From Exilispira sp964581895 (GTDB lineage Bacteria > Spirochaetota > JAAYUW01), in the NCBI GenBank assembly GCA_964581895.1, contig CAZOPR010000005.1, positions 62,001 through 126,000 of the forward strand: DNA of 64,000 bases. The letters are read 5' to 3'. Position numbers and translations under genes: made by a program. The notes under the pieces were generated by a model. The model ran no database searches. It saw only the letters and a list, made by a program, of their open reading frames with translations, and had not been told where the DNA came from. This document shows positions 53,547 to 62,991 of the stretch, one piece after another. Each line of letters starts with the position of its first letter. Positions within the stretch are counted from its first letter, which is position 1.

Positions 53547-53843
53547 AAACCTACCTCTTTTATTTATTTTTTAATTTCGCAATTTTTTCGTACTTTATAT
53601 TTTACAATTTTGTTTAATTCTTCCTATTCCTCATTTTTTATTTGCTCTTTCAAATTTTACAATTTTATTAATCATTCATGCTTTATAATTTTACTTAATT
53701 CTTCAAATTTTCTAATTTTTTTCTTTTCCTAATTTTTCATTTCACTTTATTATATTGTTTTTTTAATATATTGTTTTTTTATTATATATTTTTTGCTCTT
53801 TTATTATATGACTTGTTCCATATTTTGCTTATTTAAAAGCTTT
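53547..53843. other. T-rich spacer between xdhA and xdhC
   Basis: Nearly 300 bases of T-rich sequence with recurring TTTTACAATTTTATT and CTTAATTCTTCAAATTTT motifs. Subunit genes of this enzyme are normally adjacent. The 96-codon plus-strand frame 53442-53732 here is a composition artefact. No terminator is seen. Confidence 0.5.
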
Positions 53844-54365
53844 TTACTCTTTTTTTATATAGTCTGCTGCAAGTTTTACAGCATTTAAAATTTTTACATA
53901 ACCTGTACATCTACAAAGATTTCCGCTTAGTGCTTCTTTTATCTCTTTTTCTTCTGGTTGTTTATTTTTTGCAAGTAAATCATAAGTTGCTATAACCATT
54001 CCTGGGGTACAAAAGCCACATTGAACTGCACCAGCATCTACAAATGCTTTTTGTATTGGATGAGGATTATTTGTATCACCAAGCCCATTTGAAGTTATTA
54101 CCTTTGATTTCTCACAACTTGCTGCAAAGACCTGGCAGGAATTTGTAGCCTTACCATCAAGAAGGACAAGACAAGCTCCACAGGCTCCCTCTTCACAGCC
54201 ACATTTAACATCCTTATATCCGATCCTTCTTAAAAAATTAAGTAAGGTCTCAGTAGCATTTGTATTTGCTTGTATTTCTTCACCGTTGATATTTATAGAT
54301 ATTTTTATATTAAATTTATCTTCCAGATTTTTTTTATAATTTTTTCTTTTCCCAAATGTTGACAT
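53844..54365 (-). CDS. xdhC: Xanthine dehydrogenase 2Fe-2S subunit
   Basis: A 173-residue subunit with two 2Fe-2S clusters: Cys57, Cys62, Cys65 and Cys77 (GCEEGACGAC...C) for the plant-type cluster and Cys116, Cys119, Cys151 and Cys153 (CGFC ... CRC) for the second. It relays electrons from the molybdenum centre to FAD. It has a short N-terminal Lys-rich extension. AAAAGGAGATCTT precedes the ATG. Confidence 0.93.
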   Translation of the reverse strand: MSTFGKRKNYKKNLEDKFNIKISININGEEIQANTNATETLLNFLRRIGYKDVKCGCEEGACGACLVLLDGKATNSCQVFAASCEKSKVITSNGLGDTNNPHPIQKAFVDAGAVQCGFCTPGMVIATYDLLAKNKQPEEKEIKEALSGNLCRCTGYVKILNAVKLAADYIKKE

Positions 54366-54474
54366 AAGATCTCCTTTTAGTTTTTTATTTTGTGATTATT
54401 TGATTTTTTATTTTATCAACTTTTTATCCTTTCATATAAACTTTCAATTTTAGTATAATAAAGTTTTAAAAATA

Positions 54475-55311
54475 TTACTCTTTAATATTTTTTATGGCAT
54501 CCAACAATAAAGATTTTAATATCTGTTCTTTATAATCAGAATCAAATCTAAAGTCAGATGAAAAACCAAAATCTTCTTGTAAAATAATTTTTTCCAAACT
54601 TTCTTCATCATCAATACTTTCACCTATAACCTTACTATTGAAATCTTCATTAAAAAAGACGATGTTTTTGGTGCCAGAAATCGCACAGACAAAACTTTCG
54701 ATTTTGTAATCACTTTTAAGCGAGTAAGAAAAAGAAAATCTAAATACTGCATAATCGAAATTTGTTAAGGAATATCTTTGAGTAAAGTAACTTTGCTTTT
54801 CATCGTAATTTATCTCAATTTCTTTTATTATATGAGGAAAACTTTTCCTTTTTTCGATATAACTTAAAAGATTTATTTTTTTATCATCATTATATATAAC
54901 ATCTACATTAGCCAAAAGAAGTGGCGAAATCAAATCAGACCAGATAGGCAGGTCAAAAAGAGAGCCGCCTATTGTTATTCTATTTCTAAGAGGATAAGAT
55001 GCAGAAGAAGATAGGGCAGATAAAAGAATACCAGTAAACTTATTTTCTTTATAATTTGAACTTTTGATATAATCTATAACTTCGTTAAAAGTTGTCATTG
55101 CCCCTATTTTTATAAGATTTTTCTCCTTATCTTCTTTAATATATGATAAATTACAATTTTTTAAGTTTATAAAACCAACATTCTTAAAATTTTTAGTTCG
55201 TAAAATCCCTGTAGTGCCGCCGCAAGCGATTATAGAAGGATTTTTTAAGTGCAATTGATAAGCCTCATCAAAATTTTCTGGTATATACCATTTTAAGTTT
55301 GTTTTAGTCAT
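54475..55311 (-). CDS. xdhB: Xanthine dehydrogenase FAD-binding subunit
   Basis: A 278-residue flavoprotein subunit with the FAD motif ACGGTTGILRT near residue 31 (AGGT-type) and the second motif YPLRNRITIGGSLFD near 117. It passes electrons from the 2Fe-2S clusters to NAD+ or another acceptor. Length is near the family's usual 280-290. It lies between the deaminase gene and the 2Fe-2S gene, all on the minus strand. Confidence 0.88.
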   Translation of the reverse strand: MTKTNLKWYIPENFDEAYQLHLKNPSIIACGGTTGILRTKNFKNVGFINLKNCNLSYIKEDKEKNLIKIGAMTTFNEVIDYIKSSNYKENKFTGILLSALSSSASYPLRNRITIGGSLFDLPIWSDLISPLLLANVDVIYNDDKKINLLSYIEKRKSFPHIIKEIEINYDEKQSYFTQRYSLTNFDYAVFRFSFSYSLKSDYKIESFVCAISGTKNIVFFNEDFNSKVIGESIDDEESLEKIILQEDFGFSSDFRFDSDYKEQILKSLLLDAIKNIKE

Positions 55312-55370
55312 AAATAATAACCTCTTAATTTTTTTTTGTCCTCTTATATTTTTGGGAATCTTTTTTATAT

Positions 55371-56759
55371 TTACTGAATCTTTTCAAATAACTGTTTTGC
55401 TATTCTGTTACCATTTTTTGCAATCTCAACTTCATTCATATTAGTTAGCATTCCATCTTTAACAACAACGATACCGTTGACAATAGTATACTTGGTTTGA
55501 TGATTATTCCCAGTAAACAAAAGTGCAGCAAATGGATCTGAAAGTGAGCCAGCAAAATCAATCCTATTTATCACTTTAAATACTGCTATATCTGCAAGAT
55601 AACCACTTGCTAATTTACCTATTTTACTGTACCCAAGCATTTTTGCTCCACCATTTATTGCAATATCGAAAATCTGTCTAGCATCAATAGCATTTGAGCC
55701 ATATTTTACTCTTTGCAAAAGTAAAGCCATTCTTGCCTCAGATAAGATATCTGAGCTATCATTTGATGCAGAACCATCAACTGCTATACCAAAATTGACA
55801 CCTTTTTTTAACCCTTCCACTACTCTACAGATTCCACTTCCAAGCCTCATATTTGAAGATGGACAATGAGCTATACCTGTTCTTGTTCTTGCGAGGATTT
55901 CAAGTTCTTCATCATTAAAAAATATACCATGAGCATAAAAAACATCCTCCCCTACAAAATCAAGATCCTGCATAAGTTTAAGCGGTCTTCTTCCATATTT
56001 TTCAATGCAATACTCCACTTCATCTTCTGTCTCGGCAAGATGAGTATGCAGCTTTACCTTATACTTTCTTGCAAGTTCAACACTTTTTTTCATAAGTGAT
56101 TCACTCACTGAAAAAGGAGAGCAAGGAGCTACAACAACTTTTCTCATAGACTCATCGGATGGGTCGTGAAATGTTTTGATGATATTTTCAGTTTCAGATA
56201 AAATTTCATCTTCATCTTGAACTACATCTGGTGGTGGTAATCCCCCATCCTTTTTACTTTTAGACATAGAACCTCGAGTTGGAGAAAAGCGAATGCCAAG
56301 TTGATCTGCAACTTCAAACTGAATATTCATAATGCTGATATTGTTTTCCACAATACTTTTAGGATAAAGATAGTGATGATCAGTTGTTAAAGTGCAACCT
56401 GTTTTTAATAATTCACCAATAGCTATTGCACTTGACCAGAATATTGCCTCTTCATCTATATATTTCCAGATCTCATAAAGATAAACCAGCCAGTCAAAAA
56501 GTTTTGCATTTTGAACTGCTGGTAGATTTCTTGTAAGTGTTTGATAAAAATGATGATGAGTATTTACAAGCCCTGGTATAACAATAGAATCACTACAATC
56601 AAGTATTTGAAGTCTTTTTTTCTCTTCATCTGTTAGTTTTTCTATTAAATTATCCCCAACCTTTTTTATCTTATTCTCTTCGATAAGAATATCTTTGCTG
56701 TATTTTACTTCTTCAAAAACAGAGGTTACAATAGCAAAGCAATTTTTTAGTAAAATCAT
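55371..56759 (-). CDS. 8-oxoguanine deaminase-type amidohydrolase (SsnA/atrazine-hydrolase relative)
   Basis: A 462-residue protein from the ATG at 56759 (GGAG 5 bases upstream); the GTG at 56765 overlaps that site. Metal motif GLVNTHHHFYQTLTRNLP near 65, then GSMSKSKKDGGLPPPDVVQD near 185, HTHLAETEDEVEYC near 240, AHCPSSNMRL near 305 and AVDGSASNDSSD near 330. The GSMS-KKDGGLPP stretch is typical of 8-oxoguanine deaminases. It removes the amino group from an oxidised guanine or a similar purine. First gene of the purine unit. Confidence 0.85.
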   Translation of the reverse strand: MILLKNCFAIVTSVFEEVKYSKDILIEENKIKKVGDNLIEKLTDEEKKRLQILDCSDSIVIPGLVNTHHHFYQTLTRNLPAVQNAKLFDWLVYLYEIWKYIDEEAIFWSSAIAIGELLKTGCTLTTDHHYLYPKSIVENNISIMNIQFEVADQLGIRFSPTRGSMSKSKKDGGLPPPDVVQDEDEILSETENIIKTFHDPSDESMRKVVVAPCSPFSVSESLMKKSVELARKYKVKLHTHLAETEDEVEYCIEKYGRRPLKLMQDLDFVGEDVFYAHGIFFNDEELEILARTRTGIAHCPSSNMRLGSGICRVVEGLKKGVNFGIAVDGSASNDSSDILSEARMALLLQRVKYGSNAIDARQIFDIAINGGAKMLGYSKIGKLASGYLADIAVFKVINRIDFAGSLSDPFAALLFTGNNHQTKYTIVNGIVVVKDGMLTNMNEVEIAKNGNRIAKQLFEKIQ

Positions 56760-56919
56760 AACCACTCCATTATTTCTTTTGTTAACAATAATTAAATACT
56801 TTTTGCTGCTAATTTAATTTTTAATTTAATTTTAACTTTTTTATTGTTATTTTTAATTCTTAATCTATTTTACAGGCAAGATAATTATACTACATCGATA
56901 AAAAAATCAAAGGTTTTTA

Positions 56920-57849
56920 ATGCTAAGAATAATTTTACATATATCCAAATTGATTAACAATTGTTCCAAACATAGGATACATCATCTTGCCGCAGCTTTC
57001 GCTTATTATTTTATTTTATCAATCCCTCCAATTTTAATGCTAATTTTCATATTAGGTGATAAATTTTTATTTTCACAATCTATGCTTGAAAATATTTCCC
57101 CAATTATTATCAATATTTTTGGTAAAGATATATACCTTTCGATAACAAAACTTTTAGAAGCCATAGCTTCAAATAAAAATAAAACATTTTATACATCTTT
57201 AAGTATATTTATTCTTATAATCACCTCTTCTTCTCTTTTTGTTTTCACAAAAGTTTCATATTCTAACTATAAAAACTTAAATAAAAAACAACCTTTTTTC
57301 CTTACCTGGCTTAAAACAAGAATATTTGCTATTTTGCTTACATTGATTGTGCTTGCTTTTTACTTTGGTTCACTTTTTTTAAGTCCCATAATAAAAAAAG
57401 TAACTTCTTATCTTTTAATTTCTAAAATTTCAAATATTCAAAATTTTTTAATAAATTACATCATCTCCCCGTTTCTTTTCAGTTTCTTTTTTAGCCTTTA
57501 CATTCAGATGATTTTTGAAAAGATACCTGTAAAATTCGCATTTAGTAGCGGACTTTTAACTTCATATCTTGGAAAACTTGCAAATATACTTCTTTTCAAA
57601 TTGATTCCTTCAACTTTAGCTGGTTCTGTTTTCTCAAAAGCTGGTTCAAGTTTGATAATACTTCTTTATATTTATTATACTGGTATAATTATTTTTGTTG
57701 GTTTTGAAAATGCAGCAACATTATGGGAATCTTATAAATATCATAAATCTTATAGATGGCTAACAAAAAAGCATTTTGATAGATTTTATAAAATAAATAA
57801 ATTTAAGATTAAATCTAAATTAAATATTAATTCAAAATCAAAAAATTGA
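56920..57849 (+). CDS. YihY/BrkB-family inner-membrane protein
   Basis: A 309-residue protein with six membrane segments and the family signature AAAFAYYFILSIPPILMLIF (residues 25-44) plus a conserved FSKAGSSLIILLYIYYTGII region near 240. YihY proteins are widespread inner-membrane proteins, once misnamed ribonuclease BN; function uncertain, possibly lipid transport. AAAGGTTTTTA precedes the ATG. It diverges from the purine unit. Confidence 0.88.
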   Translation: MLRIILHISKLINNCSKHRIHHLAAAFAYYFILSIPPILMLIFILGDKFLFSQSMLENISPIIINIFGKDIYLSITKLLEAIASNKNKTFYTSLSIFILIITSSSLFVFTKVSYSNYKNLNKKQPFFLTWLKTRIFAILLTLIVLAFYFGSLFLSPIIKKVTSYLLISKISNIQNFLINYIISPFLFSFFFSLYIQMIFEKIPVKFAFSSGLLTSYLGKLANILLFKLIPSTLAGSVFSKAGSSLIILLYIYYTGIIIFVGFENAATLWESYKYHKSYRWLTKKHFDRFYKINKFKIKSKLNINSKSKN

Positions 57850-58179
57850 TTTCAATTAATGCTTTTTTCTTTAGTTTTCTATTATATTTTCTCTTTATTT
57901 TTTTCTTTTTTTTTGTTTTTTTATCTTTGTTCTTTTAATTTTTTTAATATTTCAACTATTTTTTTAATTTTTCTATTATTATTTTTTTATCATTATAATC
58001 CTACTTTAATTTTGATTTTATCATATAAACTAAATATAATTAGTTAACTTTAATTTTATTAGGAAACATAACTAAAATATTAAATATATTTTGTTAATAT
58101 ATCTATTTACTAAAAAATATTTTTGTTGACATAAATTTACAATTTTAGATATTGAGATTAGTAACTTTTAGGAGAAAGT
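57850..58179 (+). other. T-rich intergenic region with a candidate promoter for the clostripain-family gene
   Basis: Begins with T-rich low-complexity DNA; the 62-codon frame 57859-58047 encodes only Phe/Leu/Tyr runs and I reject it. A TTGACA at 58126-58131 lies 16 bases before GATATT (58148-58153), and AGGAGAAAGT precedes the ATG at 58180, giving a leader of about 20 bases. Confidence 0.5.
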
Positions 58180-59775
58180 ATGAAAAAGACACTTTTTGCT
58201 ATCTTTGTTCTGTTATTTTTCGCAGTCCTTTTTTCATGTCAATCACCTGTTAACCTTACAGATGACATTGGCAATGGTATTGATAAGGCTCCTCAATATG
58301 TTGAAAACACAAGACTCAACATGACTTCAAAAGATGCATATGAGGAAGATGATTCAACAACCTATGCCAAAACAATTACTGCAAACGCAACCGCTCAAGA
58401 ACACAACTTTTATGATGATGCAAACGATTATTTAAAATTTTCTGCAGTAAGTGGAACAACCTATACCATCGAAACAGTTGTATATGGCTATGCTGACACT
58501 GTCTTATATCTTAGGGATGGAACAACTACTTTAGCTTCAAATGATGACAAAGGTGATGGTACTTACGGTTCAAAAATAACATGGACAGCTCCATCTACAA
58601 AAACCTACTACATCAGAGTTTACTCTTACAATGGTAAAAAAGGAACCAATAGGGGTTATACTATTTCCTTAACATCTGGTGGTGGCGGCGGCGGTGGTGG
58701 AATTACACTTCCTCAGCCAAAAAAAAGCTGGACCATTCTTGTTTATCTTGACGCAGATAACAACCTTTCTTCATATGGTGACTATGATATCAATGAAATG
58801 AAGGCTGTGGGCTCAGATAGCAATATTAACATCGTTGCTCTATGGGATAATTCTGGTAGTACACATGGATATTATTACATTCAGACAACCGGTGCAACAC
58901 TTTTACAAGATGTTGGTGAAGTAAATATGGGTTCTGAAACAACAGCTAAAAACTTCATTGACTATGCAACATTAAATTTCCCAGCCGATCATTATATGTG
59001 GATCTTCTGGAACCATGGTGGTGCTGTTGACAGATCTTTAACACCAAAAGGAGTTTGCTGGGATGATACAAATAGTTCTGACCATTTAAGTGAAGTTGAA
59101 CAAAAATCAATCATATCTTATTTAAACTCAAAAACTGGCAAAACATTAGATGTTCTTGCTTATGATGCTTGTTTGATGGCTTGTGCAGAACTTTTTTATC
59201 AGTTTAGGGGAATGGTAAGCTATATTGCTTCATCAGAACAGACCATCCCTGGAAATGGGTATGATTACAATTTTATTTCTTACATTAAAAATAATCCAAC
59301 AACCACTGCATATTATGCTGCAAAAGCTATATTCGATTATTATAAAGCTGAATATAGCACAACTTCTGATGTAACTTTCTCAGTTGTAAATATGTCTTAT
59401 GCAGCAAATCTTGGAACAGCACTTAACAACTTTGCTTCAGCAGCAATAAATAGTGGAATCTCAGGTACAACTTTTAAAAACTTAAAACCATCAAAAGATT
59501 TTAGCGGTTATACTTGGGACCTTTATGTTTATATGAGCAATATCTACAATAGTTCAAGCATGACTACAACTGTTAAAAATTATGCTAAAGCTGTTATGGA
59601 TTTAGTAAATCCAGCAAATGCACAACTTGTTTCTCTTGAATGGCATGGTTCAACATGGACAAGCAAAGCCTATGGCGTTTCTATCACTTTAAAGGCAGAT
59701 ACAACAACTTATAGTTTATTAGACATCTGTGTTAATACTCAGTGGGATGAATTTCTTACATTTGCAGGTTTTTAA
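58180..59775 (+). CDS. Clostripain-family (C11) cysteine peptidase lipoprotein with PPC domain
   Basis: A 531-residue lipoprotein. Signal with lipobox FSC near residue 20; a PPC-like (prepeptidase C-terminal) beta domain at about 45-165 (DAYEEDDSTTYAKTI, TVVYGYADTVLYLRDG); a run of eight Gly near 168; then a C11 peptidase domain from SWTILVYLDADNNL. The catalytic pair is His279 (FWNHGGAV) and Cys331 (YDACLMACAE). It should cut after basic residues (Arg) at the cell surface, often after self-cleavage. Base composition is visibly less AT-rich than neighbours. A bidirectional terminator follows. Confidence 0.88.
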   Translation: MKKTLFAIFVLLFFAVLFSCQSPVNLTDDIGNGIDKAPQYVENTRLNMTSKDAYEEDDSTTYAKTITANATAQEHNFYDDANDYLKFSAVSGTTYTIETVVYGYADTVLYLRDGTTTLASNDDKGDGTYGSKITWTAPSTKTYYIRVYSYNGKKGTNRGYTISLTSGGGGGGGGITLPQPKKSWTILVYLDADNNLSSYGDYDINEMKAVGSDSNINIVALWDNSGSTHGYYYIQTTGATLLQDVGEVNMGSETTAKNFIDYATLNFPADHYMWIFWNHGGAVDRSLTPKGVCWDDTNSSDHLSEVEQKSIISYLNSKTGKTLDVLAYDACLMACAELFYQFRGMVSYIASSEQTIPGNGYDYNFISYIKNNPTTTAYYAAKAIFDYYKAEYSTTSDVTFSVVNMSYAANLGTALNNFASAAINSGISGTTFKNLKPSKDFSGYTWDLYVYMSNIYNSSSMTTTVKNYAKAVMDLVNPANAQLVSLEWHGSTWTSKAYGVSITLKADTTTYSLLDICVNTQWDEFLTFAGF

Positions 59776-59805
59776 TGAAATTGTTTAAAATTTAATGAAA
59801 AAAAG

Positions 59806-59833
59806 ACGCCCTTGTTAAAAGGGCGTTTTTTTT
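59806..59833 (+). terminator. Bidirectional terminator between the peptidase gene and ygfK
   Basis: An 8-bp inverted repeat ACGCCCTT / AAGGGCGT with a 5-base loop (59806-59826) is followed by eight T on the plus strand and by a run of T on the minus strand (A-run before the stem). It sits between two convergent genes and can stop transcription from both. Confidence 0.9.
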
Positions 59834-59864
59834 CATTAGATAAATTCATAAACAAAATTTTAAT

Positions 59865-62800
59865 TTAATCATTAAATTTGAAGTTATTCTTAAAAATTTC
59901 TGGATAAAAATTAATAAGATGAAGAGAAAATTTTATTTCAACTAAATCTTCATTTGAACGAAATAGATTATTTATTCTCTGAGCAGCTATTTTAAGAACT
60001 TTTAAGTCGTTTTTTCTTAGATTAATAGTTATCTCTTCCTTATCATAAAAAGAAGAGACAAAAATACCTGGATTTTTTGATTCATTAAACCTTTCTATTG
60101 AATCAAATATTGTAAATTTTTCTTTATAAGGTTTTCCTTCGTATGGGCAAAAAGTTTCACAGTTGCCACATTCGTTGCATAGATAATCTATATGTATAAT
60201 CTGATAATAATCTTTCAAATTTTCGTTTGAAAAAGGTATTGCTCTATTTGCTCTATTTGGGCAAACATCAACACATCTTCCGCAGTAAAGATTGCATTCA
60301 AGACATCTTTCGTAATCCTTTTTTGATGGGTTTTTTAACTTCCCCCTATCTACAAATGATTTTTCATCGATTGTTTTAATATTATCTATAGGTGAAATAT
60401 TTGAAAAAATATCTTCAAAAATATTATTTTTTATTAAAATTTTATCTACTGCTTTTTTGGCGTCAGATATGGCTTCAACAACTGAAGAAGGTCCTCTTAA
60501 AAGATCACCAATTATAAAAATTTCTTCGTCATCTTTAATTTTATCAAGTTTATTTTCACTAAACCATTTCCCATCTATTTCTTCACCTATTGCAACAATT
60601 ATTGAATCTGCTTTCAAAAGTTCATACTTGCCTGTTGGAATCGCTTTTCTTCTTCCATCAATCCCCTTTTCTGATAGTTGCATTATTTCACAGGTTAAAG
60701 TTTTATTTTTATATGAAACTGGTTGCCTGAGCATCCTAAAACTGATCCCATCTGAAATAGCATTTTCATACTCTTCCCTATCTGCTGGTAGTTCATTTTC
60801 AGTTCTTCGATAGACTACAGTAACATTTTTGACCTTATATATTCTTTTGGCTGCTCTTGCTGCATCCATTGCTGAATTTCCACCACCAACAACAATGACT
60901 TCTTTTCCTAAATTTATCCTTTTCTTTTCATTAAAATCTCTTAAGAATTCAATAGAATCAAAAAGATTTCCCTCATTATATTCTAAATCAAGCTTTTTGG
61001 AGTTGTTTGCTCCTGTTGCGACGATGATATACTTAAATCCATCATCTTTCAATTGAGATATTTTATCAATAAATTTATTTTCAAATTTAACATCTAAAAG
61101 TTTTAATAACTCTATATCTTTTTCGATTTCGCTTCTTTTTATTCTAAATTTTGGAATAGCATTGTTTACTATTCCACCAAATTTTTTTTCCTTCTCAAAA
61201 ATTGTGACATCAAATCCAGTCCTTGCCAGAAAATTTGCAGCAGAAAGTCCGGCAGGACCTGCTCCAACGATTGCCACTTTAATATTGTTCTTTTTTATAT
61301 TTTTCTTTTCTTGATTAATAAATTCTTTTAAGAAGTTAAAACCTTTTTTAGTAGCAAGTAATTTTTGGTTTCTAATCTCTATAGATTTATCATAAAATTT
61401 TCTTGTGCAGTTATACATACAAAAATGAGTGCAGATTTTAGAAGTAATAAATGGCAGAGGATTTTTCGCGTAAATAACTTTTATGGCATTTTTATAATCT
61501 TTTTTCTCAATAAATCTTAAATATAAAGGAACATCTTGATTTATTGGACAGGACTTAACACATGGAGCGATGAAACAATCAAATAAAGGAATCTTGGTAT
61601 TTATCACTTTTTTTTCTAAAGGGAAAAATGGATGCTCCATTAGCTTTTGATATTGTTCTCCTGTTGCAATTTCAGATGCGTTAAATTTTTTATGCTTTAA
61701 TGATAATGAAAAATCTGCTACTTTTGCAATATTATAAAGTCTTAGGTATCCACCTGGTTTAAGTAAATCTGTAACAACAGTTACTGGATAAATACCATTA
61801 GCAAGTATATCTTTTATATTTTTTTGATTTGCACCTGCTGAAAATGAGATTACTAAATTTTTAAATTTTTTTCTGAAAAGTTCGGCTACTTCCAAAGATA
61901 TAGGGAAAAGTGCCCTTCCAGAAAGGTAAGCCATCTGCCCTTTCATTTTTGTTTGATTTATTGTTGGTAAGGTGTTACTTACCTTAATGCCAAAATATAA
62001 TTTTCTTTCATCTGCTTTAACTAAAGCTCTTTCAACAATTTCAAATGCTTTTTCCAAGTATAAATCTTTTGCAAAACTTTCTTCGCTAAGTTTTATATAA
62101 CCAAATCCATGCCCATGAAGTAGACTTTTAACCTTTTGATATCCTAAAAGTGTAGGATTAACCTTAAGAATTGTATTTAGCTTTTTTTCTACCAAAAGAT
62201 ATCGAATAATTGTTTCTATCTCTTCAGGTTTAGTCCCATGCATGGTTGATAATGTAACGATCTGTGTGATTGGATATGAATCAGTAGCGATTTTTTCAAG
62301 AAGATCAAATGGAAATCTTTTCCCTAAATTTCTTGCAAACTTTTGACAAAAAGGCTGGTTTAATATTTCAATAAGATTAGAAGCGATTTCTTTTACTTTG
62401 CTACCTTTACCAGATAATTCATTTATAAATCTATTTACCTTTTCTGATCTTATACCTTCATAACTATAACCTATGCTTGAAACAAATATAAATCCATCAT
62501 CTAAATTTTGGCTTTTCTCTTTACTTTGAACTTTTAGGTCTAAAATATCTTGAAGAATCAAGATAATAAGGAAAGAATTAATATATTCTTGTAAAGCTTG
62601 ATCTATTTTTAATTCCGTAGACCACTCAACATTATACCCTTCATCAGCAGCATAAATACAAGGTTTATCTACTTGAATATTATCATTATCTTGCACAGTT
62701 TTAAGCTCGATGAATCTTGCTCCAGTCAAAAAACTGGTAATTATGTTTTGAGAAAGCTGTGTATGAGGACCAGCTGCCACTCCAACTGGTAAATCTAAGG

Positions 62801-62948
62801 TTTTACCCCAAAAATTAATCCTTCCTTTTGATGAAGGTCTATAAAAATAATTGTTTGAAATATTGAAAATTGAACCTGATTTACTATATTCTGAAAAAAT
62901 TGCAAATATTAGATTTGTAAGATCCAGAGGATTCATAGTATCATCCAT
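59865..62948 (-). CDS. ygfK: YgfK: putative selenate reductase / NADPH-dependent oxidoreductase with Fe-S clusters
   Basis: A 1027-residue protein from the ATG at 62948 (GGAG six bases upstream; the frame could run to 62960). The N-terminal third resembles dihydroorotate dehydrogenase (VGVAAGPHTQLSQNIITSFL). Then a cysteine segment (CVKSCPINQDVPLYLRF), a pyridine-nucleotide flavin fold (VGAGPAGLSAANFLARTG, VVGGGNSAMDAARAAKR) and C-terminal ferredoxin motifs (CLECNLYCGRCVDVCP, CNECGNCETFCP). YgfK genes sit beside xdh/ssnA genes in E. coli and in clusters tied to selenium-dependent molybdenum hydroxylases. It probably supplies or accepts electrons for purine hydroxylation. Confidence 0.9.
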   Translation of the reverse strand: MDDTMNPLDLTNLIFAIFSEYSKSGSIFNISNNYFYRPSSKGRINFWGKTLDLPVGVAAGPHTQLSQNIITSFLTGARFIELKTVQDNDNIQVDKPCIYAADEGYNVEWSTELKIDQALQEYINSFLIILILQDILDLKVQSKEKSQNLDDGFIFVSSIGYSYEGIRSEKVNRFINELSGKGSKVKEIASNLIEILNQPFCQKFARNLGKRFPFDLLEKIATDSYPITQIVTLSTMHGTKPEEIETIIRYLLVEKKLNTILKVNPTLLGYQKVKSLLHGHGFGYIKLSEESFAKDLYLEKAFEIVERALVKADERKLYFGIKVSNTLPTINQTKMKGQMAYLSGRALFPISLEVAELFRKKFKNLVISFSAGANQKNIKDILANGIYPVTVVTDLLKPGGYLRLYNIAKVADFSLSLKHKKFNASEIATGEQYQKLMEHPFFPLEKKVINTKIPLFDCFIAPCVKSCPINQDVPLYLRFIEKKDYKNAIKVIYAKNPLPFITSKICTHFCMYNCTRKFYDKSIEIRNQKLLATKKGFNFLKEFINQEKKNIKKNNIKVAIVGAGPAGLSAANFLARTGFDVTIFEKEKKFGGIVNNAIPKFRIKRSEIEKDIELLKLLDVKFENKFIDKISQLKDDGFKYIIVATGANNSKKLDLEYNEGNLFDSIEFLRDFNEKKRINLGKEVIVVGGGNSAMDAARAAKRIYKVKNVTVVYRRTENELPADREEYENAISDGISFRMLRQPVSYKNKTLTCEIMQLSEKGIDGRRKAIPTGKYELLKADSIIVAIGEEIDGKWFSENKLDKIKDDEEIFIIGDLLRGPSSVVEAISDAKKAVDKILIKNNIFEDIFSNISPIDNIKTIDEKSFVDRGKLKNPSKKDYERCLECNLYCGRCVDVCPNRANRAIPFSNENLKDYYQIIHIDYLCNECGNCETFCPYEGKPYKEKFTIFDSIERFNESKNPGIFVSSFYDKEEITINLRKNDLKVLKIAAQRINNLFRSNEDLVEIKFSLHLINFYPEIFKNNFKFND

Positions 62949-62991
62949 AGGATTCTCCATAAAGAAAAATAGAAAATTGAAGTATAATTAA

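Noticed and set aside
57859..58047. 62-codon hydrophobic frame after the YihY gene
   Set aside because: Phe/Leu/Tyr homopolymer-like product from T-rich intergenic DNA; no ribosome site.
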